The notes under the pieces were generated by a model. It ran no database searches and was not told where the DNA came from. It saw nothing but the letters and a program-made list of their open reading frames with translations. Below are positions 48,521 through 57,331 of a DNA stretch of 64,000 nt, piece by piece (the first letter of the stretch is position 1; every line of letters begins with the position of its first letter). The DNA comes from Trichomonas vaginalis G3 (taxonomy: Eukaryota; Parabasalia; Trichomonadida; Trichomonadidae): positions 106,614 to 170,613 of the forward strand of contig NW_026529257.1 in assembly GCF_026262505.1 (NCBI RefSeq), given 5' to 3'. The position numbers were made by a program, and so were the translations under genes.

Positions 48521-49456
48521 TCACAAGCGTTTTACATGAATTGTACGATGTATATTTGAAATCCTAAACAGTTTTGTAGCTTCTATTTCTTCGCTGAGGA
48601 TATCGAATGTTTTAACTATGCCGAAAGTCTCTTTATACTTCTTCTTGACGTCAGATAGAAGGAAATCGTCAGCAGTTGGATAGTTTTTGTTCAGAAATGC
48701 TAACATGTCCATTTTATCTTCTGCTGGCTTTTCTGCTTCTTTCTTTAAGTCAGCATAGTCGTTTCTCATACGTTCTATCTCTTTGACGGAGTAGTTATAT
48801 TTCCTAATTGCCGCTTTACATTTAGAACATTGCGGGTTCATTTTTGCGTTATATTCTGAAACCTTACCTGCTAAAACAACTAAAGCGTCAATTGCTCTCT
48901 TCATCTCAAAAGTTGCTGGTTTTATTTGTTTGTTCCATACTTTGCCTCTTCTATCTTTATCTCTTATCTGCCATACACATTCAGCAACTAACGAAACAAA
49001 GTTGTCGTAGGTCTTAAATTCTTCAGATTTATATATGTCAGAGATGTTCTTATATACCATGTCGCAATCTTTGTCCATAACCTTATGGTTGCAATGAAAT
49101 CCTAGAAACTCATAGTTTACCTTACGAATGAACTTCTTTATTTCTACTGAGTCAGTTGCTTTGACTTCTATTTCATCGAATTCAGGAATAGTGAGTTTTT
49201 GTTGCTGAATTTCAGGTAGTTTAGGCAAATGGTCAATAATGTCCTGCATTTCATAAAGATACTGTTCATTTTCTTCATCTTTCGCACTACAGTCTAAATT
49301 ACATGTTAAAAGTTCTTGCTTTATCTTCTGGATTTCTGTTTCAAAAGTATATGAAGAAGGAATGAAGCTTTTCATTTCTACCAACATTGACGTAGGATTC
49401 ATAACTAACGAGTTAGGTGCTGTTGTTTGAAGTGTTGTTGTGCCGATTGTTGACAT
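48521..49456 (-). CDS. 311-aa protein with Cys/His residues (element C)
   Basis: From MSTIGTTTLQTTAPN at 49456. Parts: helical N-terminus, FLGFHCNHKVMDKDC and NPQCSKCKAAIRKYN, which could form a zinc site, a coiled coil (EIERMRNDYADLKKEAEK), and a C-terminal domain (LSDVKKKYKETFG, ISNIHRTIHVKRL) like a DNA-binding tail. Shares its upstream module with KilA-N genes, so is probably co-regulated with them. Family not recognised. The frame looks whole. Confidence 0.6.
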   Translation of the reverse strand: MSTIGTTTLQTTAPNSLVMNPTSMLVEMKSFIPSSYTFETEIQKIKQELLTCNLDCSAKDEENEQYLYEMQDIIDHLPKLPEIQQQKLTIPEFDEIEVKATDSVEIKKFIRKVNYEFLGFHCNHKVMDKDCDMVYKNISDIYKSEEFKTYDNFVSLVAECVWQIRDKDRRGKVWNKQIKPATFEMKRAIDALVVLAGKVSEYNAKMNPQCSKCKAAIRKYNYSVKEIERMRNDYADLKKEAEKPAEDKMDMLAFLNKNYPTADDFLLSDVKKKYKETFGIVKTFDILSEEIEATKLFRISNIHRTIHVKRL

Positions 49457-49458
49457 TT

Positions 49459-49516
49459 TTATTTTTTTATACAAAATAAAAAAAATAAAAAAAATAAAAC
49501 TAACTTTATTTTTTAT
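49459..49516 (-). promoter_or_regulatory. Conserved upstream module (49456 gene)
   Basis: AAAATAAAGTTAGTTTTATT, T-rich tract and ATTTTGTATAAAAAAATAAA before the ATG. Gene-less copies of the same module lie at about 49958-49995 and 50650-50690. Confidence 0.55.
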
Positions 49517-49539
49517 TTCGGGAAAATTCATGAAAATTC

Positions 49540-51030
49540 AAGAGGTGAAAAAAAGAGGTGAAAAAACAGGTGAGATCGCACCACTTCACCTAAACATTAT
49601 TTTTGGGTCCTTTACACTCATTACGAAGAAGTCTTGACAAAACATTTACGAAGAAGTCATGACAAAACATTTACGAAGAAGTCTTGACAAAACATTTACG
49701 AAGAAGTCTTGACAAAGCATGTACGAAGAAGTCTTGACAAAACATTTACGATGAAATCATGACACTTTTTCATTAGATAACTGTTATTTTTTGACGAAGT
49801 GAACATTGACACTTCGTCAAAAAAATCCCTGAAATCATATCTTACATACAAAATAAAAAAATAAAATGACACTTTTTCATTAGATAACTGTTATTTTTTG
49901 ACGAAGTGAACATTGACACTTCGTCAAAAAAATCCCTGAAATCATGTCTTTACATACAAAAAAATGAAAAATAAAACTAACTTTATTTTTTATTTCGGGA
50001 AAATTCATGAAAATTCATGACAAATTCAAGAGGTTAGATCTAACCTTCTACCCTAAATTATATTTTTGGTCCGGGAACAAAATGAACGAGGTCAGGATGT
50101 ATGCAAATACCTTTGAATTCATTCATAACACCCTTAGTAAGCTCATAAAATGCTTGTTTTGAGGTCGAGCCACTTTTGGCTCCACCGTATTCTTTCAACC
50201 AAAACTCAAGAATTTCCTGCATGAATTTTATATAAAAAGCAACCGTCTGAATTCAGACGGTTGTTATATTCTTGACAAAACATTTACGTTTAGTTTACGA
50301 AGAAGTCATGACAAAACATGTACGAAGAAGTCTTGACAAAACATTTACGAAGAAGTCATGACAAAACATTTACGAAGAAGTCTTGACAAAACATTTACGA
50401 AGAAGTCTTGACAAAGCATGTACGAAGAAGTCTTGACAAAACATTTACGATGAAATCATGACACTTTTTCATTAGATAACTGTTATTTTTTGACGAAGTG
50501 AACATTGACACTTCGTCAAAAAAATCCCTGAAATCATATCTTACATACAAAAAAATACAAAAAAATGACACTTTTTCATTAGATAACTGTTATTTTTTGA
50601 CGAAGTGAACATTGACACTTCGTCAAAAAAATCCCTGAAATCATATCTAACATACAAAATAAAAAAATAAAACTAACTTTATTTTTTCTATCTTAAGGAA
50701 ATTCATGAAAATTCAAGAGGTGAAAAAAAGAGGTGAAAAAACAGGTGAGATCGCACCACTTCACCTAAACATTATTTTTGGGTCCTTTACACTCATTACG
50801 ATGAAATCATGACAAAGCATGTACGTTCATGTTTGACAAAACATTTACGAAGAAGTCTTGACAAAACATTTACGAAGAAGTCTTGACAAAACATTTACGA
50901 AGAAGTCATGACAAAACATTCATGAAGAAGTCTTGACAAAACATGTACGAAGAAGTCATGACAAAACATTTACGATGAAATCATGAAAATTCAAGAGGGT
51001 AGAAAAGAGGTTAGATCTAACCTTCTACCC
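49540..51030. repeat. Composite repeat region of element C
   Basis: Alternating blocks: 25-bp repeats ACGAAGAAGTCTTGACAAAA plus CATTT (49620-49750, 50290-50455, 50805-50980), four TTTTTTGACGAAGTG..CACTTCGTCAAAAAA hairpins (about 49789, 49889, 50489, 50593), palindromic GGTGAGATCGCACC or GGTTAGATCTAACC motifs at block ends, and gene-less promoter modules. A KilA-N fragment is embedded. No intact gene. Confidence 0.8.
50080..50222 (-). pseudogene. KilA-N fragment related to element A
   Basis: About 140 bp matching 31520-31665 of element A (KQAFYELTKGVMNEFKGICI, HPDLVHFV, SGSTSKQAF) with few changes. Ends abruptly on both sides. Shows exchange of repeat-linked KilA-N pieces between the elements. 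Confidence 0.7.
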
Positions 51031-51034
51031 TAAA

Positions 51035-51364
51035 TTATATTTTTTGGTCCGGGAACAACTTTCTCTCAATAGGGGCTGTAGCGTACTCTTTGCGTAAGCG
51101 GTTCAGACCTTCTTCGAACTCTTGGGCTCTCTTCGATTTGTATTGGAATTGGAATTGTTGGGGTGGAGCTTGCTGGAACATCCAAGGGTTGGGGAAGTAA
51201 GGCATAGGCAGAGGAGGGTAGTTCGGGAAGCCTTGTGGTGGGTAGTAACCTTGAGGTGGAAATTGGTAGTAAATCGGAGGTACTTGCTGGAACTGAGGTG
51301 CAGGGGCTGGTGCTTTAGGTTCCTCTGGTTTGGGAATGGACTCGGTTGGTGGTACGTCGGACAT
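51035..51364 (-). CDS. Proline-rich protein (element C)
   Basis: 109 codons from MSDVPPTESIPKPEEPKAPA at 51364. Then a Pro/Tyr/Gln/Phe-rich low-complexity region (QVPPIYYQFPPQGYYPPQGF) and a helical basic end (RAQEFEEGLNRLRKEYATAP). Likely a flexible virion or assembly protein. The start chosen leaves the 22-bp array entirely upstream. Confidence 0.6.
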   Translation of the reverse strand: MSDVPPTESIPKPEEPKAPAPAPQFQQVPPIYYQFPPQGYYPPQGFPNYPPLPMPYFPNPWMFQQAPPQQFQFQYKSKRAQEFEEGLNRLRKEYATAPIERKLFPDQKI

Positions 51365-51697
51365 TGTTCTGAAACAGTACAAATATTGTTCTGAAACAGT
51401 ACAAATATTGTTCTGAAACAGTACAAATATTGTTCTGAAGCAGTACAAATATTGTTCTGAAACAGTACAAATATTGTTCTGAAACAGTACAAGTATTGTT
51501 CTGAAACAGAAAATTTTTCTCACAAATTGAGAGCTTTTACGGGAAATTTGTTCTGAAAAAGTACAAGTCTTGTTCTGAAACAGGACAAGTATTGTTCTGA
51601 AGCAGTGCAAGTATTGTTCTGAAAAAGTACAAGTATTGTTCTGAAGCAGTACAAGTATTGTTCTGAAAAAGTACAAGTATTGTTCTGAAGCAGTGCA
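51365..51697. repeat. 22-bp tandem array between divergent frames (locus 2)
   Basis: About 14 copies of TTCTGAAACAGTACAAATAT plus TG (variants GAAGCAG, GAAAAAG), broken by unique sequence near 51508-51548. Unrelated in sequence to the array at 43865 but with the same period and the same place. Confidence 0.8.
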
Positions 51698-51742
51698 ATG
51701 GACAACATCGAGCCATTTGACGAGGCAATTTACCTAATTTAA
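51698..51742 (+). CDS. 14-codon frame with FDEAIY motif (locus 2)
   Basis: MDNIEPFDEAIYLI, beginning at the array end. Shares FDEAIY with the frame at 44116. Very short; reported for the conserved pattern. Confidence 0.3.
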   Translation: MDNIEPFDEAIYLI

Positions 51743-51778
51743 ATTAACGACTGCATAAAAGACTACTTGCGCAAGGTC

Positions 51779-52063
51779 ATGAAGCCCAAGGTCAAGTTCA
51801 CCACTATTTCTGGAAGGGCTGCCTTGACTCTCGAGATTTCGACTGGAATTCCAATTCAAATACCAGACGGGACAGCCTACGATGGCATAAAGCAAGCAAA
51901 GAAGGAAGCCATTATAAAGTTCTTTGCCAAGCGTCCTTGGATACTACTTCCAAACAGAGAGAGTCCAATTCCACGAATTATACAAATTCTCAGAGCACTG
52001 TTCCACTTCTCAGGACAACCGTTCTTCATAACCTCAGAAGGCGACATCCAACCAGTTCAGTAA
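51779..52063 (+). CDS. 94-aa protein (element C)
   Basis: From the ATG at 51779 (MKPKVKFTTISGRAALTLEI). Compact alpha/beta composition: IPIQIPDGTAYDGIKQAKKE, AIIKFFAKRPWILLPNRESP and a terminal ITSEGDIQPVQ. GC content is higher than in the neighbours. Family not recognised; a nucleic-acid-binding or structural role is possible. Confidence 0.5.
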   Translation: MKPKVKFTTISGRAALTLEISTGIPIQIPDGTAYDGIKQAKKEAIIKFFAKRPWILLPNRESPIPRIIQILRALFHFSGQPFFITSEGDIQPVQ

Positions 52064-52177
52064 ACCTTAACGTTTAACTTCACTTTTTTATGTTTTTTGT
52101 GAAAGTGTCAAAAATAAATTGTTTTCATGAGTTTTCTACGATGTTAGAAAACGTGTTATTTTCTAATATCTTCACAT

Positions 52178-53037
52178 TCAATACTTTTTCAGCACTTTTC
52201 CGTAGTTATATATGAAAGACAATTCGAGATAAAAGTCATAGTACAGTGGAATAATATGTTGCACACCATTTGTTGTGAACCAAACTTGAAAGTCAGAGAA
52301 ACTGTTACTAGGTGGTTCGTAGAATTTAGAAGCAAAGTCATAAAAGTCCTTACCAATACATAGAAAACTATTGTTGCTTGAACTGAAACTTGCATGACAC
52401 ATAACATTTTGAGGGTCAAACACGTTTCTATAAACTGTCAAATCTGCTGGTGGAAGTATAAATTTAAATGGACCATCTGGTGGTAATGGTTCGTTCTGGT
52501 TTAGTAACCGAAGAAATTGTGCCCAAGAACGTTTGTCTACTTTCCAAAATAAAAACTCTGTATCTCTTGGAGGGTTAATTTCAATCTTTTGAAATGAAAC
52601 GGTGGAGTTCATCTTGTCATATTCTAGTTTCAGATAGTATGTTCCATTTAGTAAAGAGTCGTATTTTTCTTGAAATTCCCAATAATATTTGTTCATTTGA
52701 GTTTGAAAGTCATTTAGAGTTTTCTCAAGACTTTCGTCTGAACGAACTGTAAAGATTCTCATTTCGTCAAATTTGTCTATTAGACCATCATGACCTTTAT
52801 ACTGCCATGAAAATATACTGCGAACATAAATGCGTTAGTTCTATTTGAAAACAAAACTCTTCTAAATCCTATTGCCTTTGCATCTGAAGGACTTTGAAGC
52901 CAACGAATTGGATAGTCAAACCTGTATGCTCGGGATGAAATTTCTTCATCTGAAATAGTCCTACCAGCATTTGTAAAGATATAGTCTAACGGTTTTGTAT
53001 CTGCTACTTTTGTTCTTTGTTTTTCAACCTGAAGCAT
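52178..53037 (-). pseudogene. Penton-like gene, second copy in element C, broken
   Basis: Relative of 57332: starts MLQVEKQRTKVADTKPLDYI, has RFDYPIRWLQSPSDAKAIGF and ends with SFLCIGKDFYDF and YLELSFIYNYG. Differs from the 57332 gene at many positions, so it is an old duplicate and not a recent copy. Broken, about two breaks. Confidence 0.7.
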
Positions 53038-53061
53038 TTAATATATGTAAAATATATTGTT

Positions 53062-53142
53062 TTAAAAATGGTATGCCATTTCATATTTCTCATCTAACAA
53101 ACAAGTTTCCCAACGGTCTTCTCCAACAAACTCAGCGTACAT
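53062..53142 (-). CDS. 26-codon frame (element C)
   Basis: MYAEFVGEDRWETCLLDEKY and six more residues, just upstream of the penton-like copy. Protein-like composition but too short to be sure. Confidence 0.3.
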   Translation of the reverse strand: MYAEFVGEDRWETCLLDEKYEMAYHF

Positions 53143-53170
53143 TTCAAATAAAATAAAAAAATATTTTTCT

Positions 53171-53753
53171 TTACTTAACATAACCGCCTGCTGCCATAAG
53201 TCTTTGACGCCAACCCATACCAGCTAATGAAGGTTGACTTGGTTTAGTTTCCAAACTAAACTTTGGTTTTGGTTTATCTTCAGTTTTTGGTTTTTCTTCT
53301 TCTATCGGTTTTTCGTCACTTTTCGGTTTCTCTGACTTTACTTCACTTGCAGGAACAGTTGTGTCGTCAACATCTTCATAAATATCATATGCCATTTGTT
53401 TTTGTTTTCCTTTCAACTTTTTGTGTTTGTTGTAAAGTTTAGAATATTTCGACTCTAAGTCAATGAGATGTTCTATAATGAACTGTTGGTCAGTGAAGTA
53501 AACTTTTCCATCTGTTGTCTCGAAAGCTCCTTCAGACTTCAATATTTTATTTGTGAGAGTCTGTTTTCTTTTGAGATACTAGCCGTTCCATTTTTATGAA
53601 AAGTGACTTTATAGTTAGGGTTTGTATTTCCAGACCTGGCACTTTCTATTATTGAATTTTTCTCTTCATCTGTAAGTTCTTTGACAGGTTTTGACAATGG
53701 TTCTGACTTTTTGTTTGTGGTGTCAAATCTACCGTTTCAACTTCTTCGGTCAT
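53171..53753 (-). pseudogene. Lys/Pro/Glu-rich gene (element C), broken
   Basis: Starts MTEEVETVDL at 53753; ends with an intact 100-residue part containing SEKPKSDEKPIEEEKPKTED and LAGMGWRQRLMAAGGYVK. The disordered charged centre and a hydrophobic Gly-rich end look like a virion core or scaffolding protein. Broken, about two breaks. Confidence 0.5.
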
Positions 53754-53772
53754 TTCATCTCAGTAAAAAATT

Positions 53773-53925
53773 TTAGTTTGGTTTGTTTTCAACTGGTTGT
53801 TGTTGTTTTTTAAGTCGGTCTAAAACTTCCTGAGGTATAGGAAGAACTTGACAAACACGTGGTGTAACTGCTGGAAGTCGACAAATCCATCTTGAACCCA
53901 TTTGTCTCAATGCTGTATTGTTCAT
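53773..53925 (-). CDS. 50-aa protein (element C)
   Basis: MNNTALRQMGSRWICRLPAV, then TPRVCQVLPIPQEVLDRLKK and a Gln/Pro tail. ATTTCATCTCAGTAAAAAA precedes it and the 53753 gene (about 53754 and 53926), a shared leader. Family unknown; frame whole. Confidence 0.5.
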   Translation of the reverse strand: MNNTALRQMGSRWICRLPAVTPRVCQVLPIPQEVLDRLKKQQQPVENKPN

Positions 53926-53985
53926 TTCATCTCAGTAAAAAACTTTACATTCCCCACGTTTGAGGCGGTTGAGGTTGGTTATTGT

Positions 53986-54344
53986 TTACCACTGTTGTGC
54001 ATGGTTATATCCTCTGTTAAAGAATCTTTCACCTTGGTCCATATAGTGTCCTGCTTGGTTATAGTAGTCATTTGCTTTGTTATAATAGTTTCCTGCTTGT
54101 CTTCCTACATTGTCCATCCATCCTTGAACTTTTCCTCTTGTTTCAGGATTTGGAATAAGATTTGTTGCATCTCGTGCTACATCCCAACCTTTCTGTACAG
54201 TTTGTATAATAGGTTGTGCTTTCTCTTTAAGTATACCTAATGTACTCAAATCTTCCTTCCAACTCCAAATACACCTCTGGCTATTGTTCCCACTGCGGGC
54301 AAAAATCTGGATGCAACTCCTGCTAATGCGCCAAATAAACCCAT
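53986..54344 (-). pseudogene. Amphipathic minor virion protein candidate (element C), broken
   Basis: Starts MGLFGALAGVASRFLPAVGT, a hydrophobic/amphipathic helix like that of the 58184 gene, and ends in a Tyr/Asn/Gln-rich helix (NKANDYYNQAGHYMDQGERF). Layout like membrane-lytic minor capsid proteins (adenovirus pVI type). Broken, about one break. Confidence 0.5.
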
Positions 54345-54361
54345 TTCTTATAGGATAAAAA
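54345..54361. promoter_or_regulatory. 17-bp divergent interval
   Basis: TTCTTATAGGATAAAAA between the minus ATG at 54344 and the plus ATG at 54362. Same size and A/T pattern as the intervals at 13161, 16103 and 57314. Confidence 0.5.
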
Positions 54362-55316
54362 ATGACGAATCCAAACAAGGACCCTATGTTTCTAAAGCGA
54401 CAAAGAAAGCACTCATGGTAAAAATCTTTAGTTCAACACCAAATGCTTGGTTTATGGATATCTTGGAAAACATTCCGAGAGTTAGAACAGATGGACCACC
54501 ATACTGGCTAATATTTGTCGGTCAAAACACAAGATACTGTGAAGCCATACCATTATGGTCCAAAAATATTTTAGATGTGAAAACTGCTTTGACAATATTC
54601 GTTGACAAATACCATCCAACAAAACTGACATCTGACTGTGAAAGTTCTTTCAAATCAGATGATATTAAAAACTATCTGCGTTCAAAAATGTAAACCAATA
54701 TTTCATTGTCGACCAAAACCATTCTGCTCTTGGTGTCATTGACGGTTGTATAAAAATGTTAAGAGACTTAAACCAACCACAAGGTGGTGAAGCAAATGAA
54801 ATGTCATATGACGACAAATATAGACACTTCTCCATGGCAAAGATGAGACAAGTTTTAAATATTTACAATAACCGTAAACAAAAAGGTTTGGGAAACCACT
54901 CCCCGAAGAAATGAAAAACAACCCTGACTTAGAGAAAGACTATATATTTAATAATTTAGTCAAAAGAGACAAACAAGAAAGAATGCCGGGCTTCAAACTT
55001 CAGAAAGGCGACAAAGTAAAAATAGAAATACCTAAACGCGACCATATGAAAATACTATTGACTATGACAACAATGGGAACCCGACAGGTACTCACATTCG
55101 TGTTCGTAAAAATAGAAGAAAGTATACAAGAGAATATTATGAAGTTTAGGCAAACATGGCAAAATGTACAGACTGCAAGCAGAAGATAAAACTACTATTG
55201 TCAGACCTCGTTTCAAACTTGTCAAAGTTCAAGGTGGTATACTTTCAAAGACAGTTCCTAACAAATATAAGACAACTCCTGACGAATATGCTAAAGAAGT
55301 TGAAAATGACGACTAA
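54362..55316 (+). pseudogene. Maverick integrase (element C), broken
   Basis: Recognised by WFMDILENIPRVR, YWLIFVGQNTRYCEAIPL, KLTSDCESSFKSDDI and HSALGVIDGCIKMLRDLNQ, in the order of the rve core, then FKLQKGDKVKIEIPK of the C-terminal barrel. Broken, about four breaks. Convergent with the fibre gene. Confidence 0.75.
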
Positions 55317-57313
55317 GCAATTCTATACCATGCGTAAACTGTCATGTAAGGTGGCATGTATTCTTTACTTTGTCCCGTTGTTTGTGTATATCCTGAAACG
55401 AAATGTGTATGGTTTCCTTCTCCCTGAGTGTCATCCCAGTAACAATTTATAGCAAACTTAACGTCGTCTTTAACATCATATCCTTTACCTTTTGTCATTC
55501 CTGACCAATCCCAATATCTATGCTTATGCCAACCTGCTTGAGATGTACTTAAATCTATGTAGTGACTGTGTGCAGGTAAATTTTCACCTGAAATCGTTTT
55601 ACTTCCACCTGTTTCCTTTGAAGAGTTTGCACAATACAAAAACCTGTCGACTATTTGTTCCCATGCACCAACACCAAACATTACTTGAGGACCTCTTGCT
55701 TCCATAGATGTATAAATAGAACCTACTGGGTTCATTAAATCAAACATATGAGACATTATAGGATTGTCTCTTTTGAACTTAAAATATAGTGCAACTATTT
55801 CAGGTTTCTTCTGGTTTGTGTCAGAATATTTTTTATAATATAATCTTATGTTTTCAGGGTAGGTAAAATCTTGACTATAATATTTATTTCTGTCATCTTC
55901 ATAATAGTATACTATTCTCGTTTTTTCTATTGCATTATATCTTTTATATCTATAATAATCTAAATATAATGTTAGCTTTTGTTCATCTACATGTGGTGTT
56001 CTGACGTCATCTCCATAGTCATAATAATATGGTGCTGGAGCTGGGTCAGGCAATGTCATATCTGTCATTTCATAAACTCTTAAATATTTCTTTTGTTCGT
56101 CTCCATATAAGTTTAAGTAGCAGTTGTTGTCTAATGGAACTTTAACTTGTGTACCATCATTCTTTTTATAGCTTACATACATTTCATTGTTATTTTTCGG
56201 AATGAGTTTACACCGTGTACCATTTTTTAAGGAATGTACAAACTGCCATCTAAAATATTTATTTTCTTCATTGAAAGAAAAGTCACCAACAATAGTTTCA
56301 ATATTTTTTGTTCCTATCAAACTTTGGTATATTTCATTGACATATGTTTTATCTGCTTTCTTTTCAAGGCTAACGTTTAAGTCTGTTATTTCAGAAGATG
56401 TATGTGTATGTCCAACGGCACTTTTCCTGTTTAAGGTTTCTTGTAGGTTTGTAATATTTGCAATTGTATGTGTATGTCCAACGTCACTTTTCCTGTTTAA
56501 GGTTTCTTGTAAGTTTGTAATATCAGATATAGAATGTGTATGAGTCTTATTTGCTTTTGTCTCTAATGTTTCTTGTAAGTTTGTAATATTTGCAATGGTA
56601 TGTGTATGTCCAACGTCACTTTTCCTGTTTAAGGTTTCTTGTAAGTTTGTAATATCAGATATAGAATGTATATGTCCAACGTCACTTTTCCTGTTTAAGG
56701 TTTCTTGTAAGTTTGTAATATTTGCAACGGTATGTGTATGTCCAACGTCACTTTTCCTGTTTAAGGTTTCTTGTAGGTTTGTAATATTTGCAATTGTATG
56801 TGTATGTCCAACGTCACTTTTCCTGTTTAAGGTTTCTTGTAAGTTTGTAATATTTGCAATGGTATGTGTATGAGTCTTTTTAGAATATTCGTTTTCAGCT
56901 CTTGTCACTTCACTTGACATTTTATTGTCAACATATGTTTTGTCTGCTAGTTCAGGATGAGTATGTTCTTTTGTTGCATAAGCATTGTTAGCTCTTTCTT
57001 CTTCTTTTGCTATTGCATCGTCTACATATTCTTTGTCAGCTTTGTTGTCAACATCTGTTTTCAAAAGAAGTTCATTTATAGGTTTCTCGTTTAAAGTTCC
57101 TTTTGTTGGATTTATACAGACAGTATGGTTCTTATTGTCTTGAAACAGAAACTCATCTGTCATTGGGTTTAATGTCAGTTTTAAGTTTCCTTCTTTCAAT
57201 GACTCAGATATCTTAGAATAGTTTGAAAAGTTTGTTGTGTTCTTATTTAGAGCTTGCATAATGAGTTGTCGGTTGTGTTGTATTTCTCTCATAGACGCTG
57301 TTTCATTTGACAT
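55313..57313 (-). CDS. Collar-tipped fibre with eight shaft repeats (element C)
   Basis: 666 codons, MSNETASMREIQHNRQLIMQ. After an N-terminal base, residues about 150-330 hold eight copies of a 22-residue unit, ITNLQETLNRKSDVGHTHTI, some with SISD in place of TIAN. Then a beta-rich spacer and the collar tip: MNPVGSIYTSMEA, FGVGAWEQIVDRFLYCA, LPAHSHYIDL, GNHTHFV and EYMPPYMTVYAWYRI. The His-Thr-His in each shaft unit may bind metal along the trimer. The frame looks whole. Confidence 0.8.
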   Translation of the reverse strand: MSNETASMREIQHNRQLIMQALNKNTTNFSNYSKISESLKEGNLKLTLNPMTDEFLFQDNKNHTVCINPTKGTLNEKPINELLLKTDVDNKADKEYVDDAIAKEEERANNAYATKEHTHPELADKTYVDNKMSSEVTRAENEYSKKTHTHTIANITNLQETLNRKSDVGHTHTIANITNLQETLNRKSDVGHTHTVANITNLQETLNRKSDVGHIHSISDITNLQETLNRKSDVGHTHTIANITNLQETLETKANKTHTHSISDITNLQETLNRKSDVGHTHTIANITNLQETLNRKSAVGHTHTSSEITDLNVSLEKKADKTYVNEIYQSLIGTKNIETIVGDFSFNEENKYFRWQFVHSLKNGTRCKLIPKNNNEMYVSYKKNDGTQVKVPLDNNCYLNLYGDEQKKYLRVYEMTDMTLPDPAPAPYYYDYGDDVRTPHVDEQKLTLYLDYYRYKRYNAIEKTRIVYYYEDDRNKYYSQDFTYPENIRLYYKKYSDTNQKKPEIVALYFKFKRDNPIMSHMFDLMNPVGSIYTSMEARGPQVMFGVGAWEQIVDRFLYCANSSKETGGSKTISGENLPAHSHYIDLSTSQAGWHKHRYWDWSGMTKGKGYDVKDDVKFAINCYWDDTQGEGNHTHFVSGYTQTTGQSKEYMPPYMTVYAWYRIA

Positions 57314-57331
57314 TTTTATTCTAGATAAAAT
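57314..57331. promoter_or_regulatory. 18-bp palindromic divergent interval
   Basis: TTTTATTCTAGATAAAAT separates the fibre ATG (57313, minus) and the penton-like ATG (57332, plus). It is nearly self-complementary around TCTAGA, so both strands present the same signal. Confidence 0.6.
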
